Made by a program: the position numbers and the translations under genes. From positions 1 to 37,344 of the forward strand of contig JAVVEH010000042.1 of assembly GCA_032251435.1 (NCBI GenBank): a stretch of DNA of 37,344 bases. Direction: 5' to 3'. Below the pieces are notes generated by a model. It had not been told where the DNA came from, searched no databases, and was given only the letters and a program-made list of their open reading frames with translations. Below, piece after piece: positions 15,674-22,753 of this stretch. The stretch is from JAVVEH01 sp032251435. Lineage in GTDB: Bacteria > Verrucomicrobiota > Lentisphaeria > Oligosphaerales > MVZH01. Every line of letters begins with the position of its first letter. Position 1 is the first letter of the stretch.

Positions 15674-15700
15674 TAAAATCAACGTGATTTTCAAATTATA

Positions 15701-16033
15701 CTAGGGAAGAGCATGGCCATTGATGCTGCAAGTGGGTTCTGTGTTGACGGCGCCGATGGTGTAAGTGCCGCCGGCGGGGCAGGCGATGCTGTTTTCGGAC
15801 GTGCTGAAATAGTCAGCCAAGTCGCTCAGGGCGGGCGTGGCGGTGTCCAGCTGGTTGGTGCTGATAGCCCACTGTTGTTTGGCGCCATGAATCTGCTTCA
15901 GGTTGGCTTCGCATGTCGCTTCGCGGGCGTCTTCGCGGGCTTTCATGAAGTTCGGCAGAGCGATCAGGGCCAAAAGGGCGATGATGGCGACGACGATCAT
16001 GATTTCAATCAGGGTGAAGTGTTTCTTACGCAT
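15701..16033 (-). CDS. Type IV pilin / type II secretion pseudopilin-like protein
   Basis: A 110-residue prepilin with the leader MRKKH directly followed by FTLIEIMIVVAIIALLALIALPNF. Glu5 of the mature chain is kept, but the -1 residue is His rather than the usual Gly. The rest, KAREDAREATCEANLKQIHGAKQQWA, resembles short pilins of PVC bacteria. Two further Cys (ACPAGGT and PTCSI) could form a C-terminal disulfide. ATG at 16031-16033 has AAGGAG ten bases upstream, which favours it over an upstream frame extension. It appears to be monocistronic, between a sigma-54-like promoter and a strong terminator. Whether it builds a pilus or a secretion pseudopilus is not decidable here. Confidence 0.88.
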   Translation of the reverse strand: MRKKHFTLIEIMIVVAIIALLALIALPNFMKAREDAREATCEANLKQIHGAKQQWAISTNQLDTATPALSDLADYFSTSENSIACPAGGTYTIGAVNTEPTCSINGHALP

Positions 16034-16107
16034 GATGGATGCTCCTTGTTGTTTTTCGCATCTTATCCAGGTTGCTGTGCCCATTGCACGAGCGATTGCC
16101 TTAGTTT

Positions 16108-16123
16108 AGCAGGAGGTATGCCA
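16108..16123 (-). promoter_or_regulatory. Sigma-54 (RpoN) promoter match upstream of the pilin gene
   Basis: On the reverse strand the 16-mer TGGCATACCTCCTGCT fits the TGGCAC-N5-TTGCW consensus, with the invariant GG and GC at exactly the required spacing. The predicted start of transcription is near 16097, giving a leader of about 65 bases before the pilin ATG. A/T-rich sequence lies upstream. Pilin genes of several other bacteria use RpoN, so the placement makes sense. Confidence 0.6.
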
Positions 16124-16344
16124 AAAGTAAAGGCCAAATGGGAATTTTGTTTGTAAGTTTTTTGTTTTAAGAATGTTAAAAATTATTTTCAGGCCATTTC
16201 AAGTGTCGGTCCGGGGGCATGGCGTGTGTTTCAAATCTGACAATGACTTATTTTTGAGAAAACCGCGGAGGGCTTTCTTGAGCGTCGGGGCGGTGAAGCC
16301 AGTCAGCGACAGGTCTCAACAACGACAGCGCTCTCAGCCTGGGA

Positions 16345-17544
16345 TTAAAGCAGGATGTTGACGAGAGCGAACATGACATTCGCTGTCACAATGTCGGGAT
16401 TGTTTTCCCGCCAATCGCTCTCTCCCTGCCGCCATCGCCCGAAACCTGTCTGCCGTTTCATCAGTTCCCGGGCGCTCTCGTTCCGCCAATTCTTTAAACG
16501 TGGGTAAACGCTTAAGTCGACACCGATCTGTTCGCAGACGCGCAGGGTTTTCAGCGCGCCTAACAGATACGTGTAATAGCCCCGTTGTCCCAGGCCGGGG
16601 TTTTCCGTCACGGAAAACGCTTTGTCCAATTGTGTCAACGCGTGCCGCAGCTCCGCGGAGCCTGGCCCCGCCCCGGCGTAGACCAAACCGCGGACGATAG
16701 CCGCGGCGTGACTGGCCGGGCCGAAAGACATGCCGGGCGGCGAGGGTGGGGGCGTCGAATGGTCACGGTTGTTCTGACGGGATATGTGGGTCCCGGCCTT
16801 ATCCAAAGCGGCGGATATGCCCGCGTCATCAAAGGGCGTGTTGAGCGCGCTTAAATAAAGAGCTTCCATGACATATAGCGTGGTGCCGAGATGTGAGTTT
16901 CCACCGCGGCCCGGAGAAAACCCGCCATCGTCCGCCTGGTTGCGGATTAAATAGGCCAGGCTCGCGCGTCGAGCGGCCGCCCGCGTGCCGGTTTCCGGGT
17001 GAGAGGCGATGGCCTGCAGGCAAATCGCGGTCGAGAGAACGCTGTATTGGGCGGTCGTCTCATTGGCAATGGATCCGTCCCGCCGAAGGCAACTGATCAC
17101 ATAGTCCAAGCCGCGTTGAATGGTATTTTCACGTTCCGCAGCCTTTTGGCGGTTGAGCTGTTGGATCGGCGACAGGGTGTCCGGCGGACTGGACGACGGG
17201 GAGGGAACGCCTCTTTTAGGCATGGGCTCAAAAGGGGCCTGGCGGTCGGATCTGGAGGCGTTGGCGCAGGCCATGACAGCCATGGCGGTGACACAGGGAT
17301 TCTTTCCCCAGGATCCCCGCGCGTCCTGGCTCCCGCTTAAAAAATACGCTCCGTGCGTGATCGCCGCCTCCATTTCCAATCTGAGGCTGGTGGCGAGGGG
17401 GGCTTGCCGGATGACGGTGGCGTGTTCTTCCCCCAAACAGCGCCCTTGGAGACACGCCAGGGCGATCAAGCAGAAAAGCGCCCGCCGCGGAGGTGCGCCG
17501 CCCCCCCTTTCCCGCGTCCTGTCTACATCGGTTGATTTGACCAT
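16345..17544 (-). CDS. Secreted prenyltransferase/squalene-cyclase repeat protein
   Basis: A 399-residue protein of alpha/alpha-toroid type. An N-terminal basic stretch and a hydrophobic run (ALFCLIALACLQG) suggest export. Repeats of the QW/prenyltransferase kind include ITHGAYFLSGSQDARGSWG, GLDYVISCLRRDGSIAN, SLAYLIRNQADDGGFSPG, the HAAAIVRGLVYAG helix and MKRQTGFGRWRQGESDW. No DxDD-type catalytic motif of true squalene/hopene cyclases is visible, so an enzymatic cyclase is unlikely. Secreted relatives with this fold are common and uncharacterised in PVC bacteria. A Pro/Ser-rich insert lies near residues 108-125. It overlaps the end of coaX by 22 bases, implying co-transcription. Confidence 0.75.
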   Translation of the reverse strand: MVKSTDVDRTRERGGGAPPRRALFCLIALACLQGRCLGEEHATVIRQAPLATSLRLEMEAAITHGAYFLSGSQDARGSWGKNPCVTAMAVMACANASRSDRQAPFEPMPKRGVPSPSSSPPDTLSPIQQLNRQKAAERENTIQRGLDYVISCLRRDGSIANETTAQYSVLSTAICLQAIASHPETGTRAAARRASLAYLIRNQADDGGFSPGRGGNSHLGTTLYVMEALYLSALNTPFDDAGISAALDKAGTHISRQNNRDHSTPPPSPPGMSFGPASHAAAIVRGLVYAGAGPGSAELRHALTQLDKAFSVTENPGLGQRGYYTYLLGALKTLRVCEQIGVDLSVYPRLKNWRNESARELMKRQTGFGRWRQGESDWRENNPDIVTANVMFALVNILL

Positions 17545-18323
17545 GTGATCGTTTCCGCTATCGCGCGCAGTCCAAGGATGGTGAAGGAATTCGGCGCCCG
17601 TGTGATCCGGGGCGAATGCTGAATGAAAAAATCCGCGTCTCCCCCCGTGCCGACAATCGTCACCCTGCCTAAATCAAGCTCATCAATGGTTGATTGAATC
17701 AGACGTTCCACGGTGCCTAGCGTTCCCGCGTCTATGCCCGCCATAATGGCCTGTGGTGTCGACTGGCCGATGGCCGGGGGAATTGTGGAACCTAAGGGCA
17801 CATCCGGCAGCAATCCGGTGAAACGCGCCAAGGCTTGGCGTTGCATCCTTCGACCGGGCAAAATAGCCCCCCCTGAAAACGCCGGCCCCGGTAGAACGAC
17901 TTCAGTCGTGATCGCTGTCCCGCAGTCGATCACCATCGCCGGCAAGTCAAGCGCCGCGGCGGCCGCGGCGATGTTGGCCAACCGGTCCGCTCCGACGGTT
18001 GTCATGTCCACCCGCGAGCAGTCGATGCCAACTAAATCCTCGTGACACAGCCAGTGTAAACGCGCCTCATGCTCACCGGCCAGCGCTTCGAGACGCTGTT
18101 TGGCGTTTGGAACAACCGATGCCGCCAGCCAGAAAACCGGCCACTCGCCGACGAATTCGGGCGCTGCCCCGTTGACGAACGCCACGGTCGGGATGATGAC
18201 CTCCGCGCCCTCCGGGAAGGCGAACTGAGCGGATGTGTTGCCAATATTGATCAGTAAAGGGTAAATCAAGGTTTGTTTACGGTTTGATTGAATGCCATGG
18301 GAAAAGCGATACATTACCGGCAT
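17523..18323 (-). CDS. coaX: Type III pantothenate kinase
   Basis: CoaX phosphorylates pantothenate with ATP in the first step of coenzyme A synthesis. Recognisable ASKHA motifs are LLINIGNTS near residue 24, GADRLANIAAA, VIDCGTAITTEVV with the catalytic Asp, GGAILPGRR and VTIVGTGGDADFF. The first phosphate motif normally reads D-x-G-N-T; here the Asp is Asn26 (codon AAT). The start is uncertain: ATG at 18323 gives 266 residues with an atypical 20-residue extension, while TTG at 18269 would place the motif at the usual position. There is no clear ribosome site for either. It is divergent from the Cys-cluster gene and followed by the cyclase-repeat gene. Confidence 0.9.
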   Translation of the reverse strand: MPVMYRFSHGIQSNRKQTLIYPLLINIGNTSAQFAFPEGAEVIIPTVAFVNGAAPEFVGEWPVFWLAASVVPNAKQRLEALAGEHEARLHWLCHEDLVGIDCSRVDMTTVGADRLANIAAAAAALDLPAMVIDCGTAITTEVVLPGPAFSGGAILPGRRMQRQALARFTGLLPDVPLGSTIPPAIGQSTPQAIMAGIDAGTLGTVERLIQSTIDELDLGRVTIVGTGGDADFFIQHSPRITRAPNSFTILGLRAIAETITWSNQPM

Positions 18324-18405
18324 ACCATAGTGCTGAACACGTATAAATAAACAGAAGCCACGTTAAATAAACGCCGGCCCCTTTCTTTATTTTGGCGGAT
18401 CTGGT

Positions 18406-18783
18406 TTGAGCGAAGAGAAAACAGAGCGATTAAGATACACGTGTCAGCGTTGCGGAAATTGTTGCCGGTGGGAAGGTTACGTGCGTTTGACCCCCGCGGA
18501 AGTGGACGCGGTCGCCGCGTTTTTGGGTATGCCGGTGGCGGAATTCATTGACACATACACGGTTTTGACGAAGGACCGGCGGGGGTTGTCATTGGTTGAA
18601 AATGAAGAGGGGCATTGCGTCTTTTTGACCCGGACCGGCGAGTGTCACATCCAGCCGGTCAAACCGGAACAATGCAAACAATTTCCAAACTTTTGGAATT
18701 TTCCAGGCTTTCGCGACACGTGCCGGGCGATTGACACTTGGAACGATGAAACGGAGCCCGCGGAAGACGCGTGCGGTGAATGA
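18406..18783 (+). CDS. YkgJ-family cysteine cluster protein
   Basis: A 125-residue member of the YkgJ/CxxCxxxCC family (putative Zn or Fe-S binding). The N-terminal signature is YTCQRCGNCCRWEG. Later conserved cysteines are in EEGHCVFLTRTGECHIQPVKPEQCKQFP, followed by DTCRAID. The biochemical role of the family is not established. The start is TTG at 18406 (codons read S-E-E-K-T), with GGCGGA upstream. It reads in the same direction as argB 57 bases later, so the two may share a transcript. The family is clear, the function unknown. Confidence 0.88.
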   Translation: MSEEKTERLRYTCQRCGNCCRWEGYVRLTPAEVDAVAAFLGMPVAEFIDTYTVLTKDRRGLSLVENEEGHCVFLTRTGECHIQPVKPEQCKQFPNFWNFPGFRDTCRAIDTWNDETEPAEDACGE

Positions 18784-18839
18784 ATGCAACCATGGGACAA
18801 GGTCCGGGGCCGCGCCTCTGGATTGACCGATGAACCGGG

Positions 18840-19709
18840 ATGATCATGATGAAAAAACTGATTGAAAAAGCCGCTATTTTAATGGAAGCCTTGCCGTATA
18901 TTCAGGCGTTTCGGGACGCGGTGGTGGTGATTAAAGTCGGCGGCAGTATGATGGAGGATGATGAGAAGACCCGCAGCGTTATTCGGGATATTGTGTTTAT
19001 GGAATGCGCGGGCATGCGGCCGGTGCTGGTGCATGGCGGCGGGAAAGCGATCAGCGCGGCGCTGAACCAGGAAAAGGTCGAGACGACATTTATCGGCGGA
19101 TTGCGCTACACATGTGATGACACCATCCGGGTCGTCGACCGCGTGTTGCACCAGCATGTGAACGCGAACCTTGTGAAGATGATGAATGAGTTCGACGGCA
19201 GACCCTTCGCCATGTCGGGAAAAAATGTGCTGCGGGCGGAAAAAATCCGCGCCGCGGACGGGGTGACGGATTTAGGTCACGTCGGCCGGGTGGTGAATGT
19301 GGATACGGAGCAGATTCAATGGGTGCTTAAACGCCGGGAGGTGCCCGTGATCACCCCCTTGGGGATTGATATGGAAGGCACTGTTTACAATATCAACGCG
19401 GATATGGCCGCTTGCCGGATCGCCGCCCATTTGCAAGCCCGGAAACTGGTCTTTCTCAGTGATGTTCCCGGGATACTTCGGGAGCCCAAGGATGAGGCAT
19501 CCCTGATCTCCAGTATTCGCATGACTGAAATTGACGGGTTGATTGACAGCGGCGTGATCAGCGGAGGAATGGTGCCTAAAATACGCAGCGCCGCGGAGGC
19601 CCTGACCGCTGGTTGCGGGAAAGTCCATATGATCGACGGGCGGTTGCGGCATTCACTGCTGCTGGAAATCTTCACCGATCAGGGCATCGGAACGCAAATC
19701 ACCCATTAA
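18840..19709 (+). CDS. argB: Acetylglutamate kinase
   Basis: ArgB phosphorylates N-acetylglutamate, the second step of arginine synthesis. The 289-residue protein shows VVIKVGGSMMED, VLVHGGGKAIS, the substrate loop FIGGLRYTCDD, GKNVLRAEK, NINADMAACRIAAHL, LVFLSDVPGIL and GGMVPKIRSA, covering the whole amino-acid-kinase fold. Three ATGs (18840, 18846 and 18849) compete as start, and the ribosome site does not decide among them. No other arginine gene is in the window. Its stop codon overlaps the stop of the convergent activase gene in a shared TTAA. Confidence 0.96.
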   Translation: MIMMKKLIEKAAILMEALPYIQAFRDAVVVIKVGGSMMEDDEKTRSVIRDIVFMECAGMRPVLVHGGGKAISAALNQEKVETTFIGGLRYTCDDTIRVVDRVLHQHVNANLVKMMNEFDGRPFAMSGKNVLRAEKIRAADGVTDLGHVGRVVNVDTEQIQWVLKRREVPVITPLGIDMEGTVYNINADMAACRIAAHLQARKLVFLSDVPGILREPKDEASLISSIRMTEIDGLIDSGVISGGMVPKIRSAAEALTAGCGKVHMIDGRLRHSLLLEIFTDQGIGTQITH

Positions 19710-20440
19710 TTACCGCGTAGCTCGACGCTGTCCGCGCAGCCGGCCATGAAATCCAAAAGTTCTTCCATGCGGCTGGCCCGGGTCCGGAAACGGACGCGGA
19801 ATGATTCGTCGGGCAAGTCATCCCGGGGAATGAACGGCTGCAACGCGTACCGTTTGGCCCCGGCCACCAGTTTTTTGATCTCCGCCATCTGCTCGTCCGT
19901 GTGAAAATCCTCGACAATAGTCGTGCGGAATTCATGGGCGGGAAAGCTGGCACGGATGATATCGACGGACTCCGCGATCCGCTCAGGGTGATGAAAGTTC
20001 ACAAACTCGCCATACTTCGCCGGTGAGCATTTGACATCCATGGCGACAAAATCGGCGATCCCCGCCAGTTTGGCCACCACATCAGGGCGGGAGCCGTTGG
20101 TGTCCACCTTCACCTTGAACCCTTGCCGTTTGAGAACCCTCACCAGGCGCACGAGCTCATCACCCCAAAGGGTCGGTTCACCGCCGGTGATGGAGACTCC
20201 TTTGACCCATTGATCACGGAACCTGTCGCACCCTTCTTTCAGCTTTTCCCAGGTTATTCCATCACGCCGTGTCCGCATCAGCGCGGCATTATGACAATAG
20301 CCGCAGGTGAAGTTGCACCCGGAGGTGAACATCACCGCGGCCAGAATTCCCGGGAAATCCACCATGGACGGGCGTTTTAAGTACCCGTATACCGGAGCGG
20401 TTTCGGACTGTTGGAGCGCTTCTTCTACCGGGCGGCCCAT
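19706..20440 (-). CDS. Radical SAM activating enzyme (anaerobic NTP reductase activase type, NrdG2-like)
   Basis: A 244-residue glycyl-radical-enzyme activase-like radical SAM protein. The [4Fe-4S]/SAM motif is CNFTCGYC within MFTSGCNFTCGYCHNAALM. VSITGGEPTLWGDEL carries the SAM-binding GGE, and KVKVDTNGSRPDVV and DFVAMDVKCSPAKY are typical of the single-domain group labelled anaerobic ribonucleoside-triphosphate reductase activating protein. It would make a glycyl radical on NrdD under anoxia; nrdD is not in the window, so the partner is inferred. It follows the ThuA-like gene with a 16-base overlap, indicating one transcript. Confidence 0.87.
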   Translation of the reverse strand: MGRPVEEALQQSETAPVYGYLKRPSMVDFPGILAAVMFTSGCNFTCGYCHNAALMRTRRDGITWEKLKEGCDRFRDQWVKGVSITGGEPTLWGDELVRLVRVLKRQGFKVKVDTNGSRPDVVAKLAGIADFVAMDVKCSPAKYGEFVNFHHPERIAESVDIIRASFPAHEFRTTIVEDFHTDEQMAEIKKLVAGAKRYALQPFIPRDDLPDESFRVRFRTRASRMEELLDFMAGCADSVELRGN

Positions 20441-21060
20441 AGCATGCCCCGCTGGACGATGGTCAGTGCCTCCGGCACGTTAAAATCCTTGTCGGTGTGC
20501 CCGAAGGCGGCGTAGAAAACCCGGCCTTCACCCCACATCCGGGTCCAGACATAGGGCATGACCACATCCAGTCCGGCGAATGTCGTGGTGGCGAGAACAT
20601 GATTGGAGGGGTCGGTGTGCATGTAATACTGTTCGGTGTCGACCAGTTTGAAATTGGTGATGCCCGCCATGATCTCGTGGCTGGAATCCGTGATAGTCAC
20701 CGTGTATTCAGGAATGCAGCCGCCCGGGTGGGCCACCCATTGGCCACCGGTCATCCATTGGTAATCGGTGTTATTGCGGAACGAATCGCACATGCCCCCG
20801 TGAAAGCCGGCGATGCCCACGCCGCTTTTCACCGCTCCCAGGAGCCCTTTGGATTGGGGGCCTGTAATGTTGCCCATGGTCCAAATCGGCACGACTAAAC
20901 TCAGTGACCGCATGTAATCGTCGTCTTCGTAGATCTCAAGCGTGTCGGAGACCTTCACGTCGAAGCCCTGCTCACTCAGCCAGGGAGCGAATAAATCGGC
21001 GCAGGGTTTGGGTGTGTGTCCGTCCCAACCGCCATATACAACTAACGCTTTTTGAGCCAT
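20425..21060 (-). CDS. ThuA-like (trehalose utilisation family) protein
   Basis: A 211-residue protein with the class-I glutamine-amidotransferase-like fold of the ThuA family. Motifs are ALVVYGGWDGHTPKPCADLF at the N-terminus, GIAGFHGGMCDSFRNNTDYQWMTGGQWVAHPGG in the middle and VWTRMWGEGRVFYAAFGHTDKDF near the end. ThuA proteins are linked to disaccharide use, but their reaction is poorly known. ATG at 21058-21060 is preceded by AGGAC; the open frame extends about 57 codons upstream without homology. It is upstream of, and overlaps, the radical SAM gene. The family is clear; the substrate is unknown. Confidence 0.87.
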   Translation of the reverse strand: MAQKALVVYGGWDGHTPKPCADLFAPWLSEQGFDVKVSDTLEIYEDDDYMRSLSLVVPIWTMGNITGPQSKGLLGAVKSGVGIAGFHGGMCDSFRNNTDYQWMTGGQWVAHPGGCIPEYTVTITDSSHEIMAGITNFKLVDTEQYYMHTDPSNHVLATTTFAGLDVVMPYVWTRMWGEGRVFYAAFGHTDKDFNVPEALTIVQRGMLWAAR

Positions 21061-21217
21061 GGTAAATTGTCCTGTTTTTAGCAGAGAAACGTTTTCGAAA
21101 CGGCGAAATTTAATGTACACGTATAAACAGACCCCGCAATGAGAGGGCGGTGGAAAAATAAAATCTTTCACAGCCATCCCGGGTCGGCTGAAGGTCCGCT
21201 TCTGCCGAAGTGACGAC

Positions 21218-21254
21218 AAAAAAACGGACAACCGGTTTCGCGGTTGGCCGTTTT
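21218..21254 (-). terminator. Hairpin terminator downstream of ppnP
   Basis: A near-perfect stem (AACGG-x-CAACCG against CGGTTG-x-CCGTT) around a short loop is flanked by seven A on one side and TTTT on the other. On the reverse strand it is followed by a T-run and lies 25 bases after the ppnP stop codon. It would stop transcription from the PPIase/ppnP side before the ThuA-like gene. Confidence 0.82.
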
Positions 21255-21278
21255 AATTGTCGTGAGGCGTTAAGGATG

Positions 21279-21629
21279 TCAGCTCCCGCAAGAACACGAA
21301 CAGCCGCGGTCGCAGTCGTCATCCTCGTCAAACTCAGCGATAGGCGACTCGGTGTACAGGCACATGTAAGCGATGTCAGTGTCTGTTTTCACCTTGAAGG
21401 TGGCGTTCGGCTCCACTTCAAAGGTTTCAAGTTGCTCAACGATCACCCAGTCGTCTCCGTCGGGAAACAGCACGTTCAACTCGCCATTGAGCACCGTCAT
21501 GTACTCGTAGGATGTGGTTGAAAATTCGTATTCTCCCGGAGAAATAACTCCGACGGTGGCTGGCCCGTCCTCAGTGGTCAGCGCCACGGATTTCACCCGG
21601 CCGTCAAAATACTCATTGGATTTCAGCAT
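21279..21629 (-). CDS. ppnP: Pyrimidine/purine nucleoside phosphorylase with Cys-rich tail
   Basis: PpnP is a small cupin that phosphorolyses diverse nucleosides to base and ribose-1-phosphate. Residues 1-93 match the family along its length: MLKSNEYFDGRVKSVAL, TVGVISPGEYEFST, EYMTVLNGELNVLFPD and IAYMCLY. Family members are about 94 residues and stop there. This one carries about 22 further residues, an acidic stretch (EFDEDDD) and then Cys106, Cys110, Cys112 and Cys114 in a Cys/Ser/Gly end. The start has GGAG eight bases upstream. It lies 23 bases after the PPIase gene and before a terminator. The core call is firm; the role of the tail is unknown. Confidence 0.92.
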   Translation of the reverse strand: MLKSNEYFDGRVKSVALTTEDGPATVGVISPGEYEFSTTSYEYMTVLNGELNVLFPDGDDWVIVEQLETFEVEPNATFKVKTDTDIAYMCLYTESPIAEFDEDDDCDRGCSCSCGS

Positions 21630-21652
21630 GTTCTCAGCTCCATTGGCGGTGT

Positions 21653-22678
21653 TTAGTTGGTTTCAGGTTGGCCCGGAAAGACGATCGTGGCGTCTTTTTT
21701 AAGCGTGTCGATATACTCGTTGAAAGCCTGGCTCTTCTTCTGGGATTCAAGATGCCGTTTGATGTTGGCGGAAACCTCGTCTAAAGAGGCGGTTTCAGCG
21801 TCCTGGCGGCCAGTGACTTTAATAATATGATAGCCAAAATTGGTTTCGACCACGGGGCCGATCACGCCAATAGCCTGGCTGAAAGCGGCATCCTCAAAGG
21901 GTTTGACCATTTGTCCCCGGCCAAATGGACCTAGATCACCACCCCGTTGCCCGCTGGGACAGCCGCTTTTCTCTTTCGCCAAGGCCGCGAAGTCCGCGCC
22001 AGCATCAAGTTCTTTCTTGATCGCGTCGATTTCCGCTTTGGCGGCGGTTTTGGCGGCGGTGTCATTCATATCCTCAACTTCGATGAGAATGTGACTGGCC
22101 TGAGCGCTTTCGGGTTTTCGCATCTTGTCCAAGTTGGCTTCGTAAAACGCTTTGACATCCTCATCGGTGACAGCGATGTCCTTGGGCATCTTCTCGTCCA
22201 ACAGTTTCTGAATCGCCATATCACGGCGAATGTCTTTTTTCACTTCATCCAAGCTCACGCCTTGCGCGGCGGCCGCCTCTTCAAGGGTTTTGCCCTCCGG
22301 AAGCCGGGCTTCAATCTTTTTAAGTTCGGCGGTGACCGTTTCGTCATCGATGTCAATGGTTTGCTTTTCCGCCTCCTGACTCAACAAGGTCTGGGCGATG
22401 AAGTCATTCACGACTTGTTGAGAGACGCGGGGCACCATGGCCTGTAATTGCTGGGGCGGAACTTGGGCGGCCATCCGCTGGAGTTGCATGTTGGCCCGGT
22501 TTTGAGCTTCTTGTTCGGTCAACTCAATATCATTGACACGGACGACAATTTTTTGGGGTGTTTCAGTCACTGCGTTTCCTTTTTCTGGGGTTGGGGCGTC
22601 CTGGGCATGCGATACGGTCCCCGATAAGAAGGCGCAGAGACAGATGCTTGAGACAATGGATGGGCGAATGAATGTCAT
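21653..22678 (-). CDS. Periplasmic parvulin-type peptidyl-prolyl isomerase
   Basis: A 341-residue SurA/PrsA-like chaperone. An N-terminal signal peptide probably ends at SHA|QD near residue 25. A helical SurA-N-like region, starting VVRVNDIELTEQEAQNRANM, spans about residues 45-190 and contains the usual FIAQTLLSQEAEKQ helix. A parvulin domain follows (about 195-290): ASHILIEVED, DFAALAKEKSGCPSGQRGGDLGPFGRGQMVKPFEDAAF and VETNFGYHIIKV. A helical tail ends the protein. It should assist folding of exported proteins by cis/trans proline isomerisation. No ribosome site stands out. It is upstream of ppnP by 23 bases. Confidence 0.9.
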   Translation of the reverse strand: MTFIRPSIVSSICLCAFLSGTVSHAQDAPTPEKGNAVTETPQKIVVRVNDIELTEQEAQNRANMQLQRMAAQVPPQQLQAMVPRVSQQVVNDFIAQTLLSQEAEKQTIDIDDETVTAELKKIEARLPEGKTLEEAAAAQGVSLDEVKKDIRRDMAIQKLLDEKMPKDIAVTDEDVKAFYEANLDKMRKPESAQASHILIEVEDMNDTAAKTAAKAEIDAIKKELDAGADFAALAKEKSGCPSGQRGGDLGPFGRGQMVKPFEDAAFSQAIGVIGPVVETNFGYHIIKVTGRQDAETASLDEVSANIKRHLESQKKSQAFNEYIDTLKKDATIVFPGQPETN

Positions 22679-22753
22679 GGTTGGGTATGTCTTTCTGGTT
22701 TTGGGTTGGGAAACGGCCCGGTATCGACAGTAAAGGCTGAGGCCGCGAAAAAA

